A DNA stretch of 64,000 bases from an uncultured Planctomycetales bacterium (GCA_903926465.1 CAIYJE010000160.1:1-64000), one strand, 5' to 3'. Positions 44,666 to 54,868 are shown, numbered from the stretch's first letter. Numbers and translations are program-made. Notes: a model not told the origin generated them from the letters alone.

Positions 44666-46147
44666 ATGGACCACACCAAGCTCCTCATCGTGAGTGCAGA
44701 TCGTGCTGCCGCCGGCACGCTTGCACGCCCGCTGGCTGAGAGCAACTTTCATGTACGAGTGGCACTAAACGGCACCGATGCCCTTGAGTGGCTCGTTCAG
44801 GGACGGTTTCAGGCCGTGATTCTGGATGCGAGCCTGCCAGACCTCGATCCGTTTCAGATCGCCGAAGAGATTCGCCTGAAGCGGTTGCCGGTGGCCATGA
44901 TTATTGCTGCGACTGAGGAAGCTCTGGCCAAGCTTCCAGACCCGCTACCATTCTGGATTGCAGGGCTGGTTCAAATTCCTGGAGAGCCGCTGATCCTGCC
45001 CTTCCAGGTTGAGCAGGCACTCAAGGAATCCAAGGTCAGGGCACAGAATCGGCTCCTGGCAAAATCTGTACGTCGGGCTACGGATCTTCGGGGCCTGATT
45101 ACCCAAGGGCCGCCCATGGACCGGATTGCAAGGGTGGCCAAACGCTTGGCGAACCTTCAGGCACCGGTGCTGATCACCGGGGAGGCAGGCACTGGGCGGA
45201 AACGAATTGCCAGGGCAATCCATGCCACCAGTCTCACCAGCGGGCCCCTGATTCACGTGTCGTGCAAGGCCCTGCCTGAGTTCTTGCTAGACCTGGAACT
45301 GTTCGGGCATCCCACCGACCATCTCGATTTTGATGGAGCGCATGGCCTTGGAGCCGTTGACGCGGCGCGTGGTGGAACCCTGCTGCTGACCGACGTTGAC
45401 TTGCTGCCCGCACGCATTCAGGCCAAGTTGATCGCCTGGTATTCCAGCAATCGCAAAGCGCCTTGTGCAAAAACCGGCAAAGACGGTGGCCGAAAAGCGC
45501 AAGTGAGGCTGATTGCAACCGCAGGCCTGGAACTTGTGGATCGGGTCGCAAAAGGAAGCTTCAAGAAAGAACTTTACGAACTGCTGACGGCGGAATCGAT
45601 CGAGGTTCCACCGCTTCGTAAACGATCCAGGAAGCATCTGGCCAAGCTCATTCGCCTGTTCGCGGAACGGTTGAAACAAACCGGAGAAGCCGTGAGTCCG
45701 ATCTCTCGTTCCGAGATGAGTCGATTACTGGAACGCTCATGGCCTGGCAACCTTCCAGAACTCCGGCAGGCGGTGGAGTCGGTGGTGCGAGCCGCCCCAG
45801 GAGATCCCAGTCTACCCGCGCCTCATCCGGGGCTTGATGAGCCAGCCAACTCGTTCTTGAATGATTTTCACCCTGATGAACAACTCAATATCATTGTCAA
45901 TCGCGTGAAGCAACAGGTTGAGAAAGCCTATATCTGCCAGGTCATGGCTGCCTACGGCGGCAGGATCGACCGCTCGGCCGATCATTGCAATCTCTCGCGC
46001 AAGAGTATGGGGACCAAGGTTAAGCAGCACGGAATTGACAAGGCGCTATTCAAGGGACAAATGCCGGCCGCCCAATCTCCCAATATGCCGCTCCCGTTGC
46101 CGGGCCGCAAGAAAACCGAAGCCGTGCTCGAACCCTCGGAAGCCTGA
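44666..46147 (+). CDS. Degenerate NtrC-type response regulator
   Basis: A 493-residue protein with the layout of NtrC-type enhancer-binding proteins: receiver domain (about 1-120), AAA+ domain (about 150-380) and a Fis-like DNA-binding helix-turn-helix (about 415-470, QVMAAYGGRIDRSADHCN). The phospho-acceptor Asp is present in VILDASLPDLD. The AAA+ part is eroded. The Walker A lysine is Arg (GEAGTGRK at 172-179), the sigma-54 contact loop GAFTGA is gone (FGHPTDHLDFDGAHG), and Walker B reads LLLTDVDLLP without the Asp-Glu pair. It therefore should not drive sigma-54 transcription and may act as a plain DNA-binding regulator. No histidine kinase gene is adjacent. Confidence 0.85.
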   Translation: MDHTKLLIVSADRAAAGTLARPLAESNFHVRVALNGTDALEWLVQGRFQAVILDASLPDLDPFQIAEEIRLKRLPVAMIIAATEEALAKLPDPLPFWIAGLVQIPGEPLILPFQVEQALKESKVRAQNRLLAKSVRRATDLRGLITQGPPMDRIARVAKRLANLQAPVLITGEAGTGRKRIARAIHATSLTSGPLIHVSCKALPEFLLDLELFGHPTDHLDFDGAHGLGAVDAARGGTLLLTDVDLLPARIQAKLIAWYSSNRKAPCAKTGKDGGRKAQVRLIATAGLELVDRVAKGSFKKELYELLTAESIEVPPLRKRSRKHLAKLIRLFAERLKQTGEAVSPISRSEMSRLLERSWPGNLPELRQAVESVVRAAPGDPSLPAPHPGLDEPANSFLNDFHPDEQLNIIVNRVKQQVEKAYICQVMAAYGGRIDRSADHCNLSRKSMGTKVKQHGIDKALFKGQMPAAQSPNMPLPLPGRKKTEAVLEPSEA

Positions 46148-46186
46148 ATCCAACGGCTTGATGTGGTCCAAACCGCCCGCGCATCA

Positions 46187-46229
46187 AAAGACCCCGTCGC
46201 CTTAAATGAGGGCGACGGAGTCTTTTTTT
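46187..46229. terminator. Bidirectional terminator between NtrC-like gene and clpB
   Basis: CCGTCGCC/GGCGACGG arms (46194-46201 and 46211-46218), with an outer AGAC/GTCT pair, run into seven T residues on the plus strand. The minus strand gives TCTTTTG, so clpB can use it too. Confidence 0.9.
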
Positions 46230-46263
46230 GGGTCGACCGAATTCGGCAACTTCGTGTCTGGAA

Positions 46264-48918
46264 TCAGGCGGAAGTGCCGGCCGTTGTTGGTTGAAACGTG
46301 AATTCTTGACCATTCCAGTCGATCAAGATCGACACCCCCTTGTCGGGGCCAAGACTGCCATCAAGCAGGGCCGACGCCAGTGGGTTGGCAATTCGCTGCT
46401 GCAAGATCCGCTTGAGCGGCCGGGCTCCGTAGGCTGGGTCAAAGCCTTCGTCGGCAAGCTGGGTCTTGGCGGCCAGAGTGACCTGCACGGCCAACCCTGC
46501 CTCCGTCAACTGGCCCTGTAATCGTCTGAGCTGGATATCAACGATCTGGGTTAGCTCTTTGATCGTCAGCGGGTGGAAGATGATCGTTTCATCGATCCGG
46601 TTGAGGAACTCTGGCAAGAATTCTCGCTTGAGAACTTCCTGAACCGCCTGACGGATTCGGGATTCATCGCCCGTTTCGGCAAGCCGGGCAATTTCCTGAC
46701 TTCCCAGGTTCGAGGTCATGATGATGACGCTGTTCCGGAAATCGACCGTGCGGCCCTGTCCATCCGTCAGCCGGCCATCGTCCAAAACTTGCAGCAAAAC
46801 GTTAAAAACGTCTCGGTGCGCCTTTTCGATTTCGTCCAGCAGAATCACAGAGTAAGGACGACGGCGAACCGCCTCGGTTAGCTTGCCGCCCTCTTCGTAG
46901 CCGACGTAACCGGGAGGTGCGCCGATGAGTCGGCTAACGTTATGCTTCTCGCCAAATTCGCTCATGTCGATACGAACCATGGCCGTTTCGCTATCGAACA
47001 GGAACTCGGCCAGCGCCCTGGCAAGTTCGGTCTTGCCCACGCCGGTGGGGCCCAAGAACAAGAACGATCCAATCGGCTTGTTGGGATCGGCCAGCCCTGC
47101 CCTGCTCCGTCGAACCGCATCAGCCACCGCCCGCACGGCCGCATCTTGATTGACCATGCGAAGGTGAATCTGATCTTCAAGCTTAAGAAGCTTATCACGC
47201 TCGGTGGTGAGCATCTTCGAGACCGGAATACCGGTCCACTGACTCACAACCTCGGCAATCTCTTCGTGATCAACCTCCTGCTTGAGTAATCTTCGAGTGT
47301 CGCTTTTAGGGCCTTCCGCGGCGCTGGCTTCTTCTGTGCTTTCAATCCGTTTTTCGAGCTCAATCCGTTCCTGGTCAAGCCTGGCCAGTTCCTGATATTT
47401 GCGCTCGTCGGGTCGTTCTCCACGCTGCTGCATCAAACGCAGGTCGTCGAAGGCCTGCTTGTACTGCAGTTCGATTTCCGCCTTGCGATCGCGTAGTTTC
47501 TGAACGTCTCCCAGCCCAGATTTTTCCATTTCCCACTGGCGACGCAGGTCTTGCTCTTCCTTCTGAAGTACGGCAATTTCTTCGCGGACCTCGGCCAGTC
47601 GATCCTGGGCATGCTGTTCGGTTTCGGTCTCAAGCATCCGTTCCGCCAGTTGAAGCTGGAGCAACCTGCGTTGGATGACATCAATCTCGGTGGGAACAGA
47701 CTGCAACTCCATGGCCAGGCGGCTGGCGGCCTCATCGACCAGGTCGATCGCCTTGTCGGGCAAGAATCGTTCCGTGATATAGCGAGATGAGAGTTTGGCA
47801 GCCGCAACCAGGGCCGAGTCTTTGATTTTCACCTTATGGTGAACTTCGTACTTGGCCTTGATACCTCTCAGGATTGCAATGGTGTCTTCAACGGTTGGTT
47901 CTCCTACGAACACGGGCTGAAACCGCCGCTCAAGCGCGGGGTCTTTTTCGATATGTTCGCGGAATTCATCGAGGGTTGTTGCGCCGATGGCCCGCAACTC
48001 GCCTCGCGCGAGTGCCGGCTTGAGCAGGTTGGCGGCGTCCATGGCACCATCGGCCTTACCGGCCCCAACCAGCAAGTGAAGTTCGTCGATGAAGAGGATG
48101 ATCCGCCCTTCCGACGTGCTTACCTCTTTGATGACGGCCTTGAGACGTTCCTCGAACTCACCTCGAAACTTGGTGCCGGCTACCAGTGCGCCCATATCCA
48201 GCGCAATCAGCTTCCGGTTCTGAAGGCTTTCCGGCACATCTCCCGAGACGATCCGCTGGGCTAGTCCCTCAACGATGGCCGTTTTGCCCACACCTGGGTC
48301 ACCAATAAGTACGGGATTGTTCTTGGTCCGGCGCGACAGGACCTGAACCACCCGGCGGATCTCGCTATCGCGACCGATGACCGGATCAACCTTCCCCTGG
48401 CGTGCAAGTTCGACCAGATCTCGGCCGTACTTCTCCAGGGCCTGATACTTATCTTCGGCATTCTGGTCCGTGACCCGATGCGAGCCTCGCACCTTCTGAA
48501 CGGCCTTCATCAGGCTGTCGGGAGTGGCCCCAAGAGCGCTTAGCAACTCTTGCACACGTCCCTTCACCCTGGATAAACCCAGGAGCAGGTGCTCGACCGA
48601 GACGAACTGATCTTTCATCCGGTCGGCTTCGGCCTGAGCCTCATCAAAGACCTTATTGAGGTCTGAACTCATGGTCATCTCTCCCCCGCTTACCTGGGGA
48701 AGAGATTTCAAGCCGTCCTCGGCGGCTCGCCTGATCTGATCGGGGTTCAAGCCAAGCTGGCCGACCAGCGATCGAACCACCGTTTGTTCATTATCAAGGA
48801 GCGCAGCCAAGAGGTGTAGCGGTTCCAGCCGCTGGTTCTGATGCTCGCGTGCAATTTCTTGCGCTCTTTGAACGGCTTCTTGACTTTTGAGCGTCAACTT
48901 GTCGAATCGAAATGCCAT
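46264..48918 (-). CDS. clpB: ClpB disaggregase
   Basis: ClpB is a hexameric AAA+ chaperone that pulls proteins out of aggregates with DnaK. From ATG 48918 ([17 protein letters not shown]) it has 884 residues, near the family norm. It has the N-terminal Clp repeat domain (about 1-145), a first AAA+ domain with [13 protein letters not shown], a long coiled-coil middle domain rich in Glu, Arg and Gln ([18 protein letters not shown]), and a second AAA+ domain with [17 protein letters not shown]. The middle domain marks it as ClpB rather than ClpC. dnaK lies 1.4 kb upstream on the same strand. Confidence 0.97.
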   Translation of the reverse strand: MAFRFDKLTLKSQEAVQRAQEIAREHQNQRLEPLHLLAALLDNEQTVVRSLVGQLGLNPDQIRRAAEDGLKSLPQVSGGEMTMSSDLNKVFDEAQAEADRMKDQFVSVEHLLLGLSRVKGRVQELLSALGATPDSLMKAVQKVRGSHRVTDQNAEDKYQALEKYGRDLVELARQGKVDPVIGRDSEIRRVVQVLSRRTKNNPVLIGDPGVGKTAIVEGLAQRIVSGDVPESLQNRKLIALDMGALVAGTKFRGEFEERLKAVIKEVSTSEGRIILFIDELHLLVGAGKADGAMDAANLLKPALARGELRAIGATTLDEFREHIEKDPALERRFQPVFVGEPTVEDTIAILRGIKAKYEVHHKVKIKDSALVAAAKLSSRYITERFLPDKAIDLVDEAASRLAMELQSVPTEIDVIQRRLLQLQLAERMLETETEQHAQDRLAEVREEIAVLQKEEQDLRRQWEMEKSGLGDVQKLRDRKAEIELQYKQAFDDLRLMQQRGERPDERKYQELARLDQERIELEKRIESTEEASAAEGPKSDTRRLLKQEVDHEEIAEVVSQWTGIPVSKMLTTERDKLLKLEDQIHLRMVNQDAAVRAVADAVRRSRAGLADPNKPIGSFLFLGPTGVGKTELARALAEFLFDSETAMVRIDMSEFGEKHNVSRLIGAPPGYVGYEEGGKLTEAVRRRPYSVILLDEIEKAHRDVFNVLLQVLDDGRLTDGQGRTVDFRNSVIIMTSNLGSQEIARLAETGDESRIRQAVQEVLKREFLPEFLNRIDETIIFHPLTIKELTQIVDIQLRRLQGQLTEAGLAVQVTLAAKTQLADEGFDPAYGARPLKRILQQRIANPLASALLDGSLGPDKGVSILIDWNGQEFTFQPTTAGTSA

Positions 48919-49011
48919 GATCTGGTTCCCCCCCAAGAACTCCCAGGCCGGGTGAACTGACCCCGATCCGCGGGAGAACGCATGTCGATACTCTTACGAA
49001 ATCCGAGACAT

Positions 49012-49416
49012 TCAAGTTCGATTTTCGGCGGAAGGTCCTGCCATCAAATCACCAGGAACAAAATTCCTGGCCAGGTTGAGCAGTTCGCGTGGAGGCTGCT
49101 TTGGCCAGGCCGCTTGCCAGCATGCGCTTAGTGCCTCTGTCCAGCATAGGTCCAAGTCTGTGCCTGGGCCACTCGCAAAAAAACCACCGCCCGGCCGCCC
49201 ACTGTCCTTGCGCACAACCAAAGCAGCAGGATCAGGCCGCCCAAGCTTTCTGCACATGGCAGAAAGCGGGATCAGCAATTGGCGGTGCAGGTACCTTCGA
49301 TTCAAGGGCGGCCCAACACGGCCAGCGAGTTCCGTGTAGGTGAGTGTGCGGCCCTGGCGGGCCGCTTCTCGAAATATGGGCCACGATCTCTGAATCAGGT
49401 CCGTGAGTGAGTTCAT
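49012..49416 (-). CDS. Small protein, related to the gene at 49773-50180
   Basis: A 134-residue protein from ATG 49416; a TTG at 49440 would add eight residues. The core reads LTYTELAGRVG, then RQLLIPLSAMCRKLGRPDPAALVVRKDSG and GGGF, a pattern shared with the gene 360 bases away (VTYDEFCNRC, VLRPVQTLC, GQPDLASLV). The fold is probably a small alpha/beta winged helix that recurs in single-domain bacterial proteins, but no function is known to me. It ends 93 bases before clpB on the same strand, so it may share its transcript. Confidence 0.65.
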   Translation of the reverse strand: MNSLTDLIQRSWPIFREAARQGRTLTYTELAGRVGPPLNRRYLHRQLLIPLSAMCRKLGRPDPAALVVRKDSGRPGGGFFASGPGTDLDLCWTEALSACWQAAWPKQPPRELLNLARNFVPGDLMAGPSAENRT

Positions 49417-49772
49417 CGGTTGCGGAGAAGTGTTGGCCAACGATGACGTCCCTCACCCCTCTCCATTGTTTTTGAGACTCGAGTGGGGCGGACCATAGCG
49501 TCCACGGTCAGGCTTGCCAGCAAAGATTGAAGTCTCAAAGGAAGCCGCGATGGCTTTTTCTCTCAGGCCTGGGCTCTCAAAGAGCAACTGGGCAAGCCAA
49601 GGAGGTTGATCCGCTGGCAGGGCAAGTCTTCCAATGTCAGCCAGATCTCTCTGGCCATGGTCTTCCCATTGACCAGCGTCTTTTTTTGATAGCCATCAAC
49701 CTTGGGTTGGGATATGCACCCAGCCGGCCCAGATTCCCAGAGGGAATCAGGGCGTTAGCTCTATGCCGTGGC
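49417..49772. other. Intergenic gap between the two related genes
   Basis: 356 bases without a supported gene. Open frames on both strands are short and unlike any family. The length would allow a promoter for the gene ending at 49012. Confidence 0.35.
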
Positions 49773-50180
49773 TCAGAAAAACGGGGCTTCGGTCCAGGAT
49801 TCGTTATCACGTGCTTGGCGGTACTTGGCAAACCAGAAGTCGATATCGCCGGTCTGGGTCTCACCGTTGGCCACGTAGGGATCCCACCAACCGTCTGCCG
49901 GCTTGATCAGAATGCCTGAGTCTGAACGGCTCTTAGGCTTTTGAATCACGAGCGAAGCGAGGTCGGGCTGCCCATGCTCCAGGCAAAGAGTTTGTACCGG
50001 CCGTAACACCCGCCCCATGATGGTTCGAGGCGTTTCCTTCATCCCAATGTTATGGCACCGGTTGCAGAATTCATCGTAGGTCACCCAGGGGACTGGCCTC
50101 CGCTCACGAGCGGCTGCTGCCAGCTCTTGCGCGATTCGGACAAGAAGAGGGTAGGCCAGGCGGGCATTATCAATCGACAT
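49773..50180 (-). CDS. Small protein, related to the gene at 49012-49416
   Basis: A 135-residue protein from ATG 50180. The N-terminal helix (LAYPLLVRIAQELAAAARERRPV) is followed by VTYDEFCNRCHNIG, VLRPVQTLCLEHGQPDLASLVIQK and an acidic-aromatic tail (DGWWDPY, DIDFWFAKYRQARDN). It aligns with its neighbour over TY-E, the conserved Cys and G-x-PD-A-LV. It lies 89 bases after the dnaK hairpin's far side, on the same strand as dnaK and clpB. No known function. Confidence 0.65.
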   Translation of the reverse strand: MSIDNARLAYPLLVRIAQELAAAARERRPVPWVTYDEFCNRCHNIGMKETPRTIMGRVLRPVQTLCLEHGQPDLASLVIQKPKSRSDSGILIKPADGWWDPYVANGETQTGDIDFWFAKYRQARDNESWTEAPFF

Positions 50181-50280
50181 TATTTCACACCAAGGGCTTC
50201 AGGAGTTGGCCCGTCGCGTCGAAGAGGCACACGACAAGATAATTGGATAATACCTTAAATCGCCCTTTTCTGGAAACAGA

Positions 50281-50314
50281 AGGCGGGATGCAACTTTGCA
50301 GAAGCATCCCGCCT
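50281..50314 (-). terminator. dnaK terminator
   Basis: Perfect 11-bp arms AGGCGGGATGC and GCATCCCGCCT flank a 12-base loop, 45 bases after the dnaK stop. A short T-rich tail (TCTGTTTCC) follows on the minus strand. Confidence 0.75.
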
Positions 50315-50358
50315 GGGTCCCATCACTGGGCAAAAATCATAAGTCTGGCGGCCTGAAC

Positions 50359-52290
50359 TTATTTCTTTTCTTCAAACTCAACGTCGATCACATCGTCTCC
50401 CTTGCCGGCAGATTTTCCGGCTTCGGGTTCCGCATGTGCTGCCGCTTCCTCACCAGGGGCTCCGGTGGGGCCCGCCTGGGCCGATGAGGCATAAAGGTGC
50501 TCAGCCATGGCCTGGCTGGCCTTCTGAAGAGACTCAATCCCCTGCTGAATGGCAGCGAGATCGTCGCCCTTCTTGGCCTCAGAAAGAACGGCAATCGCCT
50601 GCTGAATAGCCGATTGGTCGGTTTCGCTCAGCTTGTCCTTGTTCTCTTCGACCAGTTTTTCAAGCTGGTAAATCCGCTGTTCGGCAACGTTTCTGGCTTC
50701 CGCCAGTTCACGCTTCTTCTTGTCTTCAGACGCATGAGATTCGGCGTCTCGCTGCATCCGATCAATTTCGTCCTTGGAAAGGCCGCCAGAAGACTGGATG
50801 GTGATCTTCTGTTCTTTGCCGGTCCCCTTATCACGGGCACCAACGGCCAGAATACCGTTGGCGTCAATGTTGAAAGAAACCTCAATCTGGGGCACCCCCA
50901 TCCGTGCTGGCGGAATCCCTTCAAGGTTGAATTCACCCAGCAGACGGTTGTCGCCGGCCATCGGACGCTCACCCTGGTACACCTTGATGGTGACCGCGGT
51001 CTGCATGTCGTCGGCGGTGGTGAAGGTTTCTTTCTTTTCGGTGGGGATGGTCGTATTGCGGGGCACAAGCACGGTCATCACGCCGCCCTTGGTCTCCAGG
51101 CCCAGAGAAAGCGGCGTCACATCCAGCAGCAGAACGTCTTTCTGCTCGCCTGTGAGGACAGCCCCCTGAATGGCCGCGCCAACCGCCACGACCTCGTCGG
51201 GATTGACCCCCTTGTGGGGTTCTTTGCCGAAGACTTCCTTGACGATCTGCTGCACGCGGGGCATGCGGGTGGAACCACCCACCATCACCACTTCGTCGAT
51301 GTCGGCCGGTTTCAGCTTGGCGTCTTCCAGGGCCCGGATCACGGGTCCACGGCACCGTTCAAACAGCGAATCGGTCAACTTCTCGAACTGAGACCGGGTC
51401 ACGGTCATTGTGAGGTGCTTGGGCGTGCCGCTGGCATCCATGGTCACGAACGGCAGGTTGATGTCCGTTTGAGACTGGAATGAAAGGTCCTTCTTGGCCT
51501 TCTCCGCAGCTTCCTTGAGCCGCTGCAAGGCCATTGGATCCTTGCGCAGATCGACCCCGTGATCTTTCTGGAAGTCGTCGGCGATGTGGTTGATCAACGC
51601 CTCGTCCCAGTCATCGCCACCGAGGTGCGTGTCACCGTTGGTGGAAAGAACTTCGAAAACTCCATCGCCCACGTCGAGGATAGAGATGTCAAAGGTGCCG
51701 CCACCCAGGTCGAACACCGCAATCTTTTCGTTCTTTTTCTTATCAAGCCCATAAGCCAACGCACCTGCCGTTGGTTCATTGATGATTCGGGCGACCTCCA
51801 GGCCGGCAATCAATCCCGCGTCCTTGGTAGCCTGCCGCTGGGCATCATTGAAATACGCAGGAACCGTGATCACGGCCTTGCGTACCTTGTGGCCCAGGTA
51901 ACTTTCGGCAGCCTCTTTCAGCTTGCGAAGGATGAGCGCAGACACCTCGGGAGGTGTCATGTCTTTGCCGCCCACATGAACCTTCACGTACTCGCCGGGT
52001 CCGCCAACCACCTGGTATGGAACCAGTTTTTCCTCGTCGGCCACCTCATTGTGACGACGACCCATGAACCGCTTGATCGAATAAATCGTGTTCTTGGGGT
52101 TGGTCACAATCTGGCGACGGGCCGGTTCACCGACCAAGGTCTCTCCCTTGCTCGTGAACGCCACAACCGAGGGAGTCAGGCGGCTGCCTTCCTGGTTGGG
52201 AATGACGACGGTTTCACCGCCCTCACGAACCGACACAACACTATTCGTGGTGCCCAGGTCGATCCCGATGATCTTTTCACCTTCAGCCAC
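50359..52290 (-). CDS. dnaK: Chaperone DnaK (Hsp70)
   Basis: DnaK binds exposed hydrophobic segments in an ATP-driven cycle with DnaJ and GrpE. I place the start at GTG 52290 (643 residues): GAGGAG lies 7 bases upstream, and an ATG at 52305 lies inside or before this site and would add five residues. Visible are [11 protein letters not shown], the ATPase motif [21 protein letters not shown] and the substrate domain [12 protein letters not shown]. The C-terminal lid ends in the usual [10 protein letters not shown]. No dnaJ or grpE gene is next to it, and no CIRCE element was seen upstream. Confidence 0.97.
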   Translation of the reverse strand: MAEGEKIIGIDLGTTNSVVSVREGGETVVIPNQEGSRLTPSVVAFTSKGETLVGEPARRQIVTNPKNTIYSIKRFMGRRHNEVADEEKLVPYQVVGGPGEYVKVHVGGKDMTPPEVSALILRKLKEAAESYLGHKVRKAVITVPAYFNDAQRQATKDAGLIAGLEVARIINEPTAGALAYGLDKKKNEKIAVFDLGGGTFDISILDVGDGVFEVLSTNGDTHLGGDDWDEALINHIADDFQKDHGVDLRKDPMALQRLKEAAEKAKKDLSFQSQTDINLPFVTMDASGTPKHLTMTVTRSQFEKLTDSLFERCRGPVIRALEDAKLKPADIDEVVMVGGSTRMPRVQQIVKEVFGKEPHKGVNPDEVVAVGAAIQGAVLTGEQKDVLLLDVTPLSLGLETKGGVMTVLVPRNTTIPTEKKETFTTADDMQTAVTIKVYQGERPMAGDNRLLGEFNLEGIPPARMGVPQIEVSFNIDANGILAVGARDKGTGKEQKITIQSSGGLSKDEIDRMQRDAESHASEDKKKRELAEARNVAEQRIYQLEKLVEENKDKLSETDQSAIQQAIAVLSEAKKGDDLAAIQQGIESLQKASQAMAEHLYASSAQAGPTGAPGEEAAAHAEPEAGKSAGKGDDVIDVEFEEKK

Positions 52291-52778
52291 GGTTCCGCTC
52301 CTCATCCCAACAGGAATTGACAGTTATGGGTCATGTCCGCATTACTTGGCAACCACCGGCCATCGCAATGGCTCAGTCGGCCTTGGAATGGGACCTCGTT
52401 ATCTCTTCCAAGAAGAGAGCAACCCCGATGCCAGACAGAGCAAAGCTGTCTATTTTTGATTACAAGTCTTTTGGAGAAAAGGAAATAAATTATTGAACGG
52501 ATAAAATTCAGGCTCACTCCATTAGCCTGTGGGTGCCATTGTGGCATGCTCTAAAAATACCCCGAATGCCCGACTGCCAGTATGGCATCATCGGTCGAAA
52601 CCATGAGGTTCAAGGCCGTGAGATGCATTCGATTGGGGAGTCGCTTCCAAACTCGATTCTCGGGCCGTTGACACCGCTGACGGAGCCGGTTATCTCATGA
52701 TAGGTGCATGATCACTCAGACCTTTCAAGATTCGTGTCTGAGACCCTTTGTTTTCTGACACAGTTGCCTGGATATCCG
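52291..52778. other. Intergenic region between dnaK and pheA
   Basis: 488 bases between divergent genes, holding both promoters. I searched for the CIRCE repeat (TTAGCACTC-N9-GAGTGCTAA) and did not find it. A small dyad TGCCA-TTG-TGGCA lies at 52534-52546, and AGGCT/AGCCT flanks 52510-52528; either could be an operator. No gene is supported. Confidence 0.35.
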
Positions 52779-53942
52779 ATGGCTCGCAAACCTTCCCCTT
52801 CTGGATCCGGATCACAAGCAAGCGCTCCAGCCTCACTGGTTCCAGCTCAAGGTGAATCGCTCGAGTCTCTTCGTTCACAAATTGATAACCTCGACCGCGA
52901 ACTGGTGGGGCTCCTCAATCGCCGAGCCGAAATCGCAACCCAGATTGGTCGGATCAAGGCCCTTGAGAATCTGGAGATCTGGTCGCCGGCCCGTGAAGAA
53001 GAGGTGTTGGCTCGTGCCCTCAAAATGCACACGGGGCCCCTACCTACCGAAACTCTCAGGCTGATTTTCCGAGAGTTGATGAGCGGTAGCCGCGCCATTC
53101 AGCAAAACCTGAGAGTGGCATGCTTGGGCCCCAAACATAGTTACAGCTACCTGGCCTCGGTTGCCAAGTTCGGTCATTCGGTTGAGCACGTGCCGGTGGC
53201 CTCAATTGCCGCGGTTTTCGAGGAAGTTCACCGTCGTCACGTTCAGTTCGGCCTGGTTCCGCTAGAGAACTCGACGGACGGACGGATTGCCGACACGCTG
53301 GAGATGTTCGCCCGGCTGCCAGGCCTGAAGATTCGTGCCGAGGTCCGGCTCAGGATTCGCCACTGCCTGATTGGTAAAGGGGAGTGGGGCCAGGTGCGTC
53401 GCGTCTATTCCAAGGCTCAGGCACTTTCTCAGTGCAGGCACTGGCTCAGCAAGAATCTGCCGGATGCCCAGTTGATCGAGGTGGTTTCCACGGGTGCGGC
53501 TGCGGAATTCGCAGAGCGAGAGCCTTACGCCGCCGCAGTTGCAAGCCGGCAGGCCGCAGAGGCGCACGGGTTGCGCTTGCTTGTTGAGAATATTGAAGAT
53601 AGCCGCCACAACGTGACCCGTTTTGCCGTAATTGCGCAGCAGGATGAACAGCCGACCGGGCGTGATAAGACCACGATCATGGTTAGCCTTCCGCATCATT
53701 CAGGATCGCTGGCCAAGGCCATTGAACCGTTCGCCACGTGTGACGTGAACATGACCTGGATCGAGTCATTCCCGACCGCTGAAAATCCGCCAGACCGTGA
53801 CCCGACATACCTGTTCTTCATCGATGTTGATGGTCACGTGCAGGACGAACCGGTCAAGAAAGCACTCGACATCTTACGAAAACGGGCGGACCGGCTCGAA
53901 ATCCTTGGGTCTTACCCTCGCAGTGATTGTGTTGAAGGCTAA
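52779..53942 (+). CDS. pheA: Chorismate mutase/prephenate dehydratase (P-protein)
   Basis: A bifunctional enzyme of phenylalanine synthesis that turns chorismate into prephenate and then phenylpyruvate. From ATG 52779 it has 387 residues. An AroQ-type chorismate mutase helix set lies at about 25-110 (IDNLDRELVGLLNRRAEIA). The dehydratase domain follows, with LVPLENSTDGRI and the catalytic TRF motif (HNVTRFAVI). A C-terminal ACT domain (SGSLAKAIEPFATCDVNMTWIESFP) is expected to bind phenylalanine for feedback inhibition. The first ~22 residues are Ser/Pro-rich. Confidence 0.95.
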   Translation: MARKPSPSGSGSQASAPASLVPAQGESLESLRSQIDNLDRELVGLLNRRAEIATQIGRIKALENLEIWSPAREEEVLARALKMHTGPLPTETLRLIFRELMSGSRAIQQNLRVACLGPKHSYSYLASVAKFGHSVEHVPVASIAAVFEEVHRRHVQFGLVPLENSTDGRIADTLEMFARLPGLKIRAEVRLRIRHCLIGKGEWGQVRRVYSKAQALSQCRHWLSKNLPDAQLIEVVSTGAAAEFAEREPYAAAVASRQAAEAHGLRLLVENIEDSRHNVTRFAVIAQQDEQPTGRDKTTIMVSLPHHSGSLAKAIEPFATCDVNMTWIESFPTAENPPDRDPTYLFFIDVDGHVQDEPVKKALDILRKRADRLEILGSYPRSDCVEG

Positions 53943-53987
53943 ACGTCTGGGCTCTGGGGGCAAGTTCCTTTTCACGAGAAAGATCCC

Positions 53988-54431
53988 ATGAATCTGCTTG
54001 CCCTGACTCTGGCTGCTTGCCTTGTGCAACAGGCACCCGCACCGCCTGATTCAGTCTCCGAGGTTCAAGCCTTACTCAAGGCGCAGGAAACTGCATGGAA
54101 TGCCGGAAACCTTGATGAGTTTCTCGTTGGATACTGGAACAGCCCAGACCTGGTCTTTCAGTCTGGAGGAACCGTTTCACGCGGTTTTGCACGTACGCGA
54201 GATCGTTACTATCAGCGATACAAGGCCGAGGGGAAGGCCATGGGCACGCTGGAGTTCGCCCAGCTTGAGATCGAACCACTTGGGGCAACTGCAACCCTGG
54301 CCCGCGGACGATGGAAGCTTTTAATGCCCGACGGTCAAAAACCGTCGGGGCTTTTCACGTTGGTACTGCGGAAGTTTCCAGAAGGCTGGCGCATCGTTCA
54401 CGACCATACCTCCAGCGATGATCAGCCGTGA
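53988..54431 (+). CDS. Exported DUF4440/SnoaL-like protein
   Basis: A 147-residue protein with an N-terminal hydrophobic signal (LLALTLAACLVQQAPAPP). The rest fits the NTF2-like/DUF4440 cone fold: EVQALLKAQETAWNAGNLDEFL, then the typical YWNSPDLVFQSGG and, at the end, GWRIVHDHTSSD. The catalytic role is unknown; DUF4440 proteins bind small molecules. A terminator-like hairpin lies inside the coding region (54327-54351). The gene begins 45 bases after pheA and may be co-transcribed. Confidence 0.8.
   Translation: MNLLALTLAACLVQQAPAPPDSVSEVQALLKAQETAWNAGNLDEFLVGYWNSPDLVFQSGGTVSRGFARTRDRYYQRYKAEGKAMGTLEFAQLEIEPLGATATLARGRWKLLMPDGQKPSGLFTLVLRKFPEGWRIVHDHTSSDDQP
54327..54351 (+). repeat. Terminator-like hairpin inside the DUF4440-like gene
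   Basis: Nine-base arms CCCGACGGT and ACCGTCGGG flank a CAAAA loop and are followed by GGCTTTT. It encodes ordinary residues (MPDGQKPSGLF), so it is part of the gene. It could attenuate transcription within the gene, or be chance. Confidence 0.45.
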
Positions 54432-54480
54432 ACCGAGCCAGAACGACCTGGCTGGCATCCCTATATGGTTAGTTTGGGTG

Positions 54481-54527
54481 GATGCTGAAACCGCATGGCC
54501 GAACGGAGCCAGGTCGGTTTCAGCATC
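54481..54527 (+). terminator. Hairpin after DUF4440-like gene
   Basis: Perfect 13-bp arms GATGCTGAAACCG and CGGTTTCAGCATC flank a 21-base loop, starting 50 bases after the stop codon. There is no T-run. Confidence 0.6.
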
Positions 54528-54562
54528 ACGGGATCAGACACAACTCCGCGTTGGTCGGCCCT

Positions 54563-54868
54563 TCAATTGAGGCTTGTGGCAGCGAGAGCAGGCGTGCGAC
54601 AAAGCCTGTAAGTTACCGCAAACACAGCGCCGCTGGGGTCGCTATGTTCCTTGATGGTCAATCCCGCCCGGGACGATATGGGGTCACGTCCCTCACGGCA
54701 GTTCTGCCAGTAAAGCGGGTCGGCCAGAGAGTGGAGGGGCATCTGAGTCCCCGCCTGTTTTTGAATATCGCCGAGCATCAGCGTGATCGCTGGCGTCTCG
54801 CTCGGCATGCGGCTCAGGGTATCAACCAGCGACCTCGTGAAACTCGACAGGTTCCCTACTCGTGCCAT
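54563..54868 (-). CDS. Possible small hypothetical protein
   Basis: A 101-residue open frame on the minus strand from ATG 54868, with GAGAGAG about 5 bases upstream. The translated protein looks balanced (SFTRSLVDTLSRMPSE, HSLADPLYWQNC, EGRDPISSRAGLTI) but matches no family I recognise. It lies in an otherwise empty region between the hairpin of the DUF4440-like gene and mtnA. It could be a spurious frame. Confidence 0.4.
   Translation of the reverse strand: MARVGNLSSFTRSLVDTLSRMPSETPAITLMLGDIQKQAGTQMPLHSLADPLYWQNCREGRDPISSRAGLTIKEHSDPSGAVFAVTYRLCRTPALAATSLN

Noticed and set aside
50497-51483. Long open frame opposite dnaK (328 codons)
   Set aside because: It is a shadow of the highly conserved dnaK reading frame and resembles no family.
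52291-52778. CIRCE/HrcA operator before dnaK
   Set aside because: No TTAGCACTC/GAGTGCTAA pair was found on either strand.
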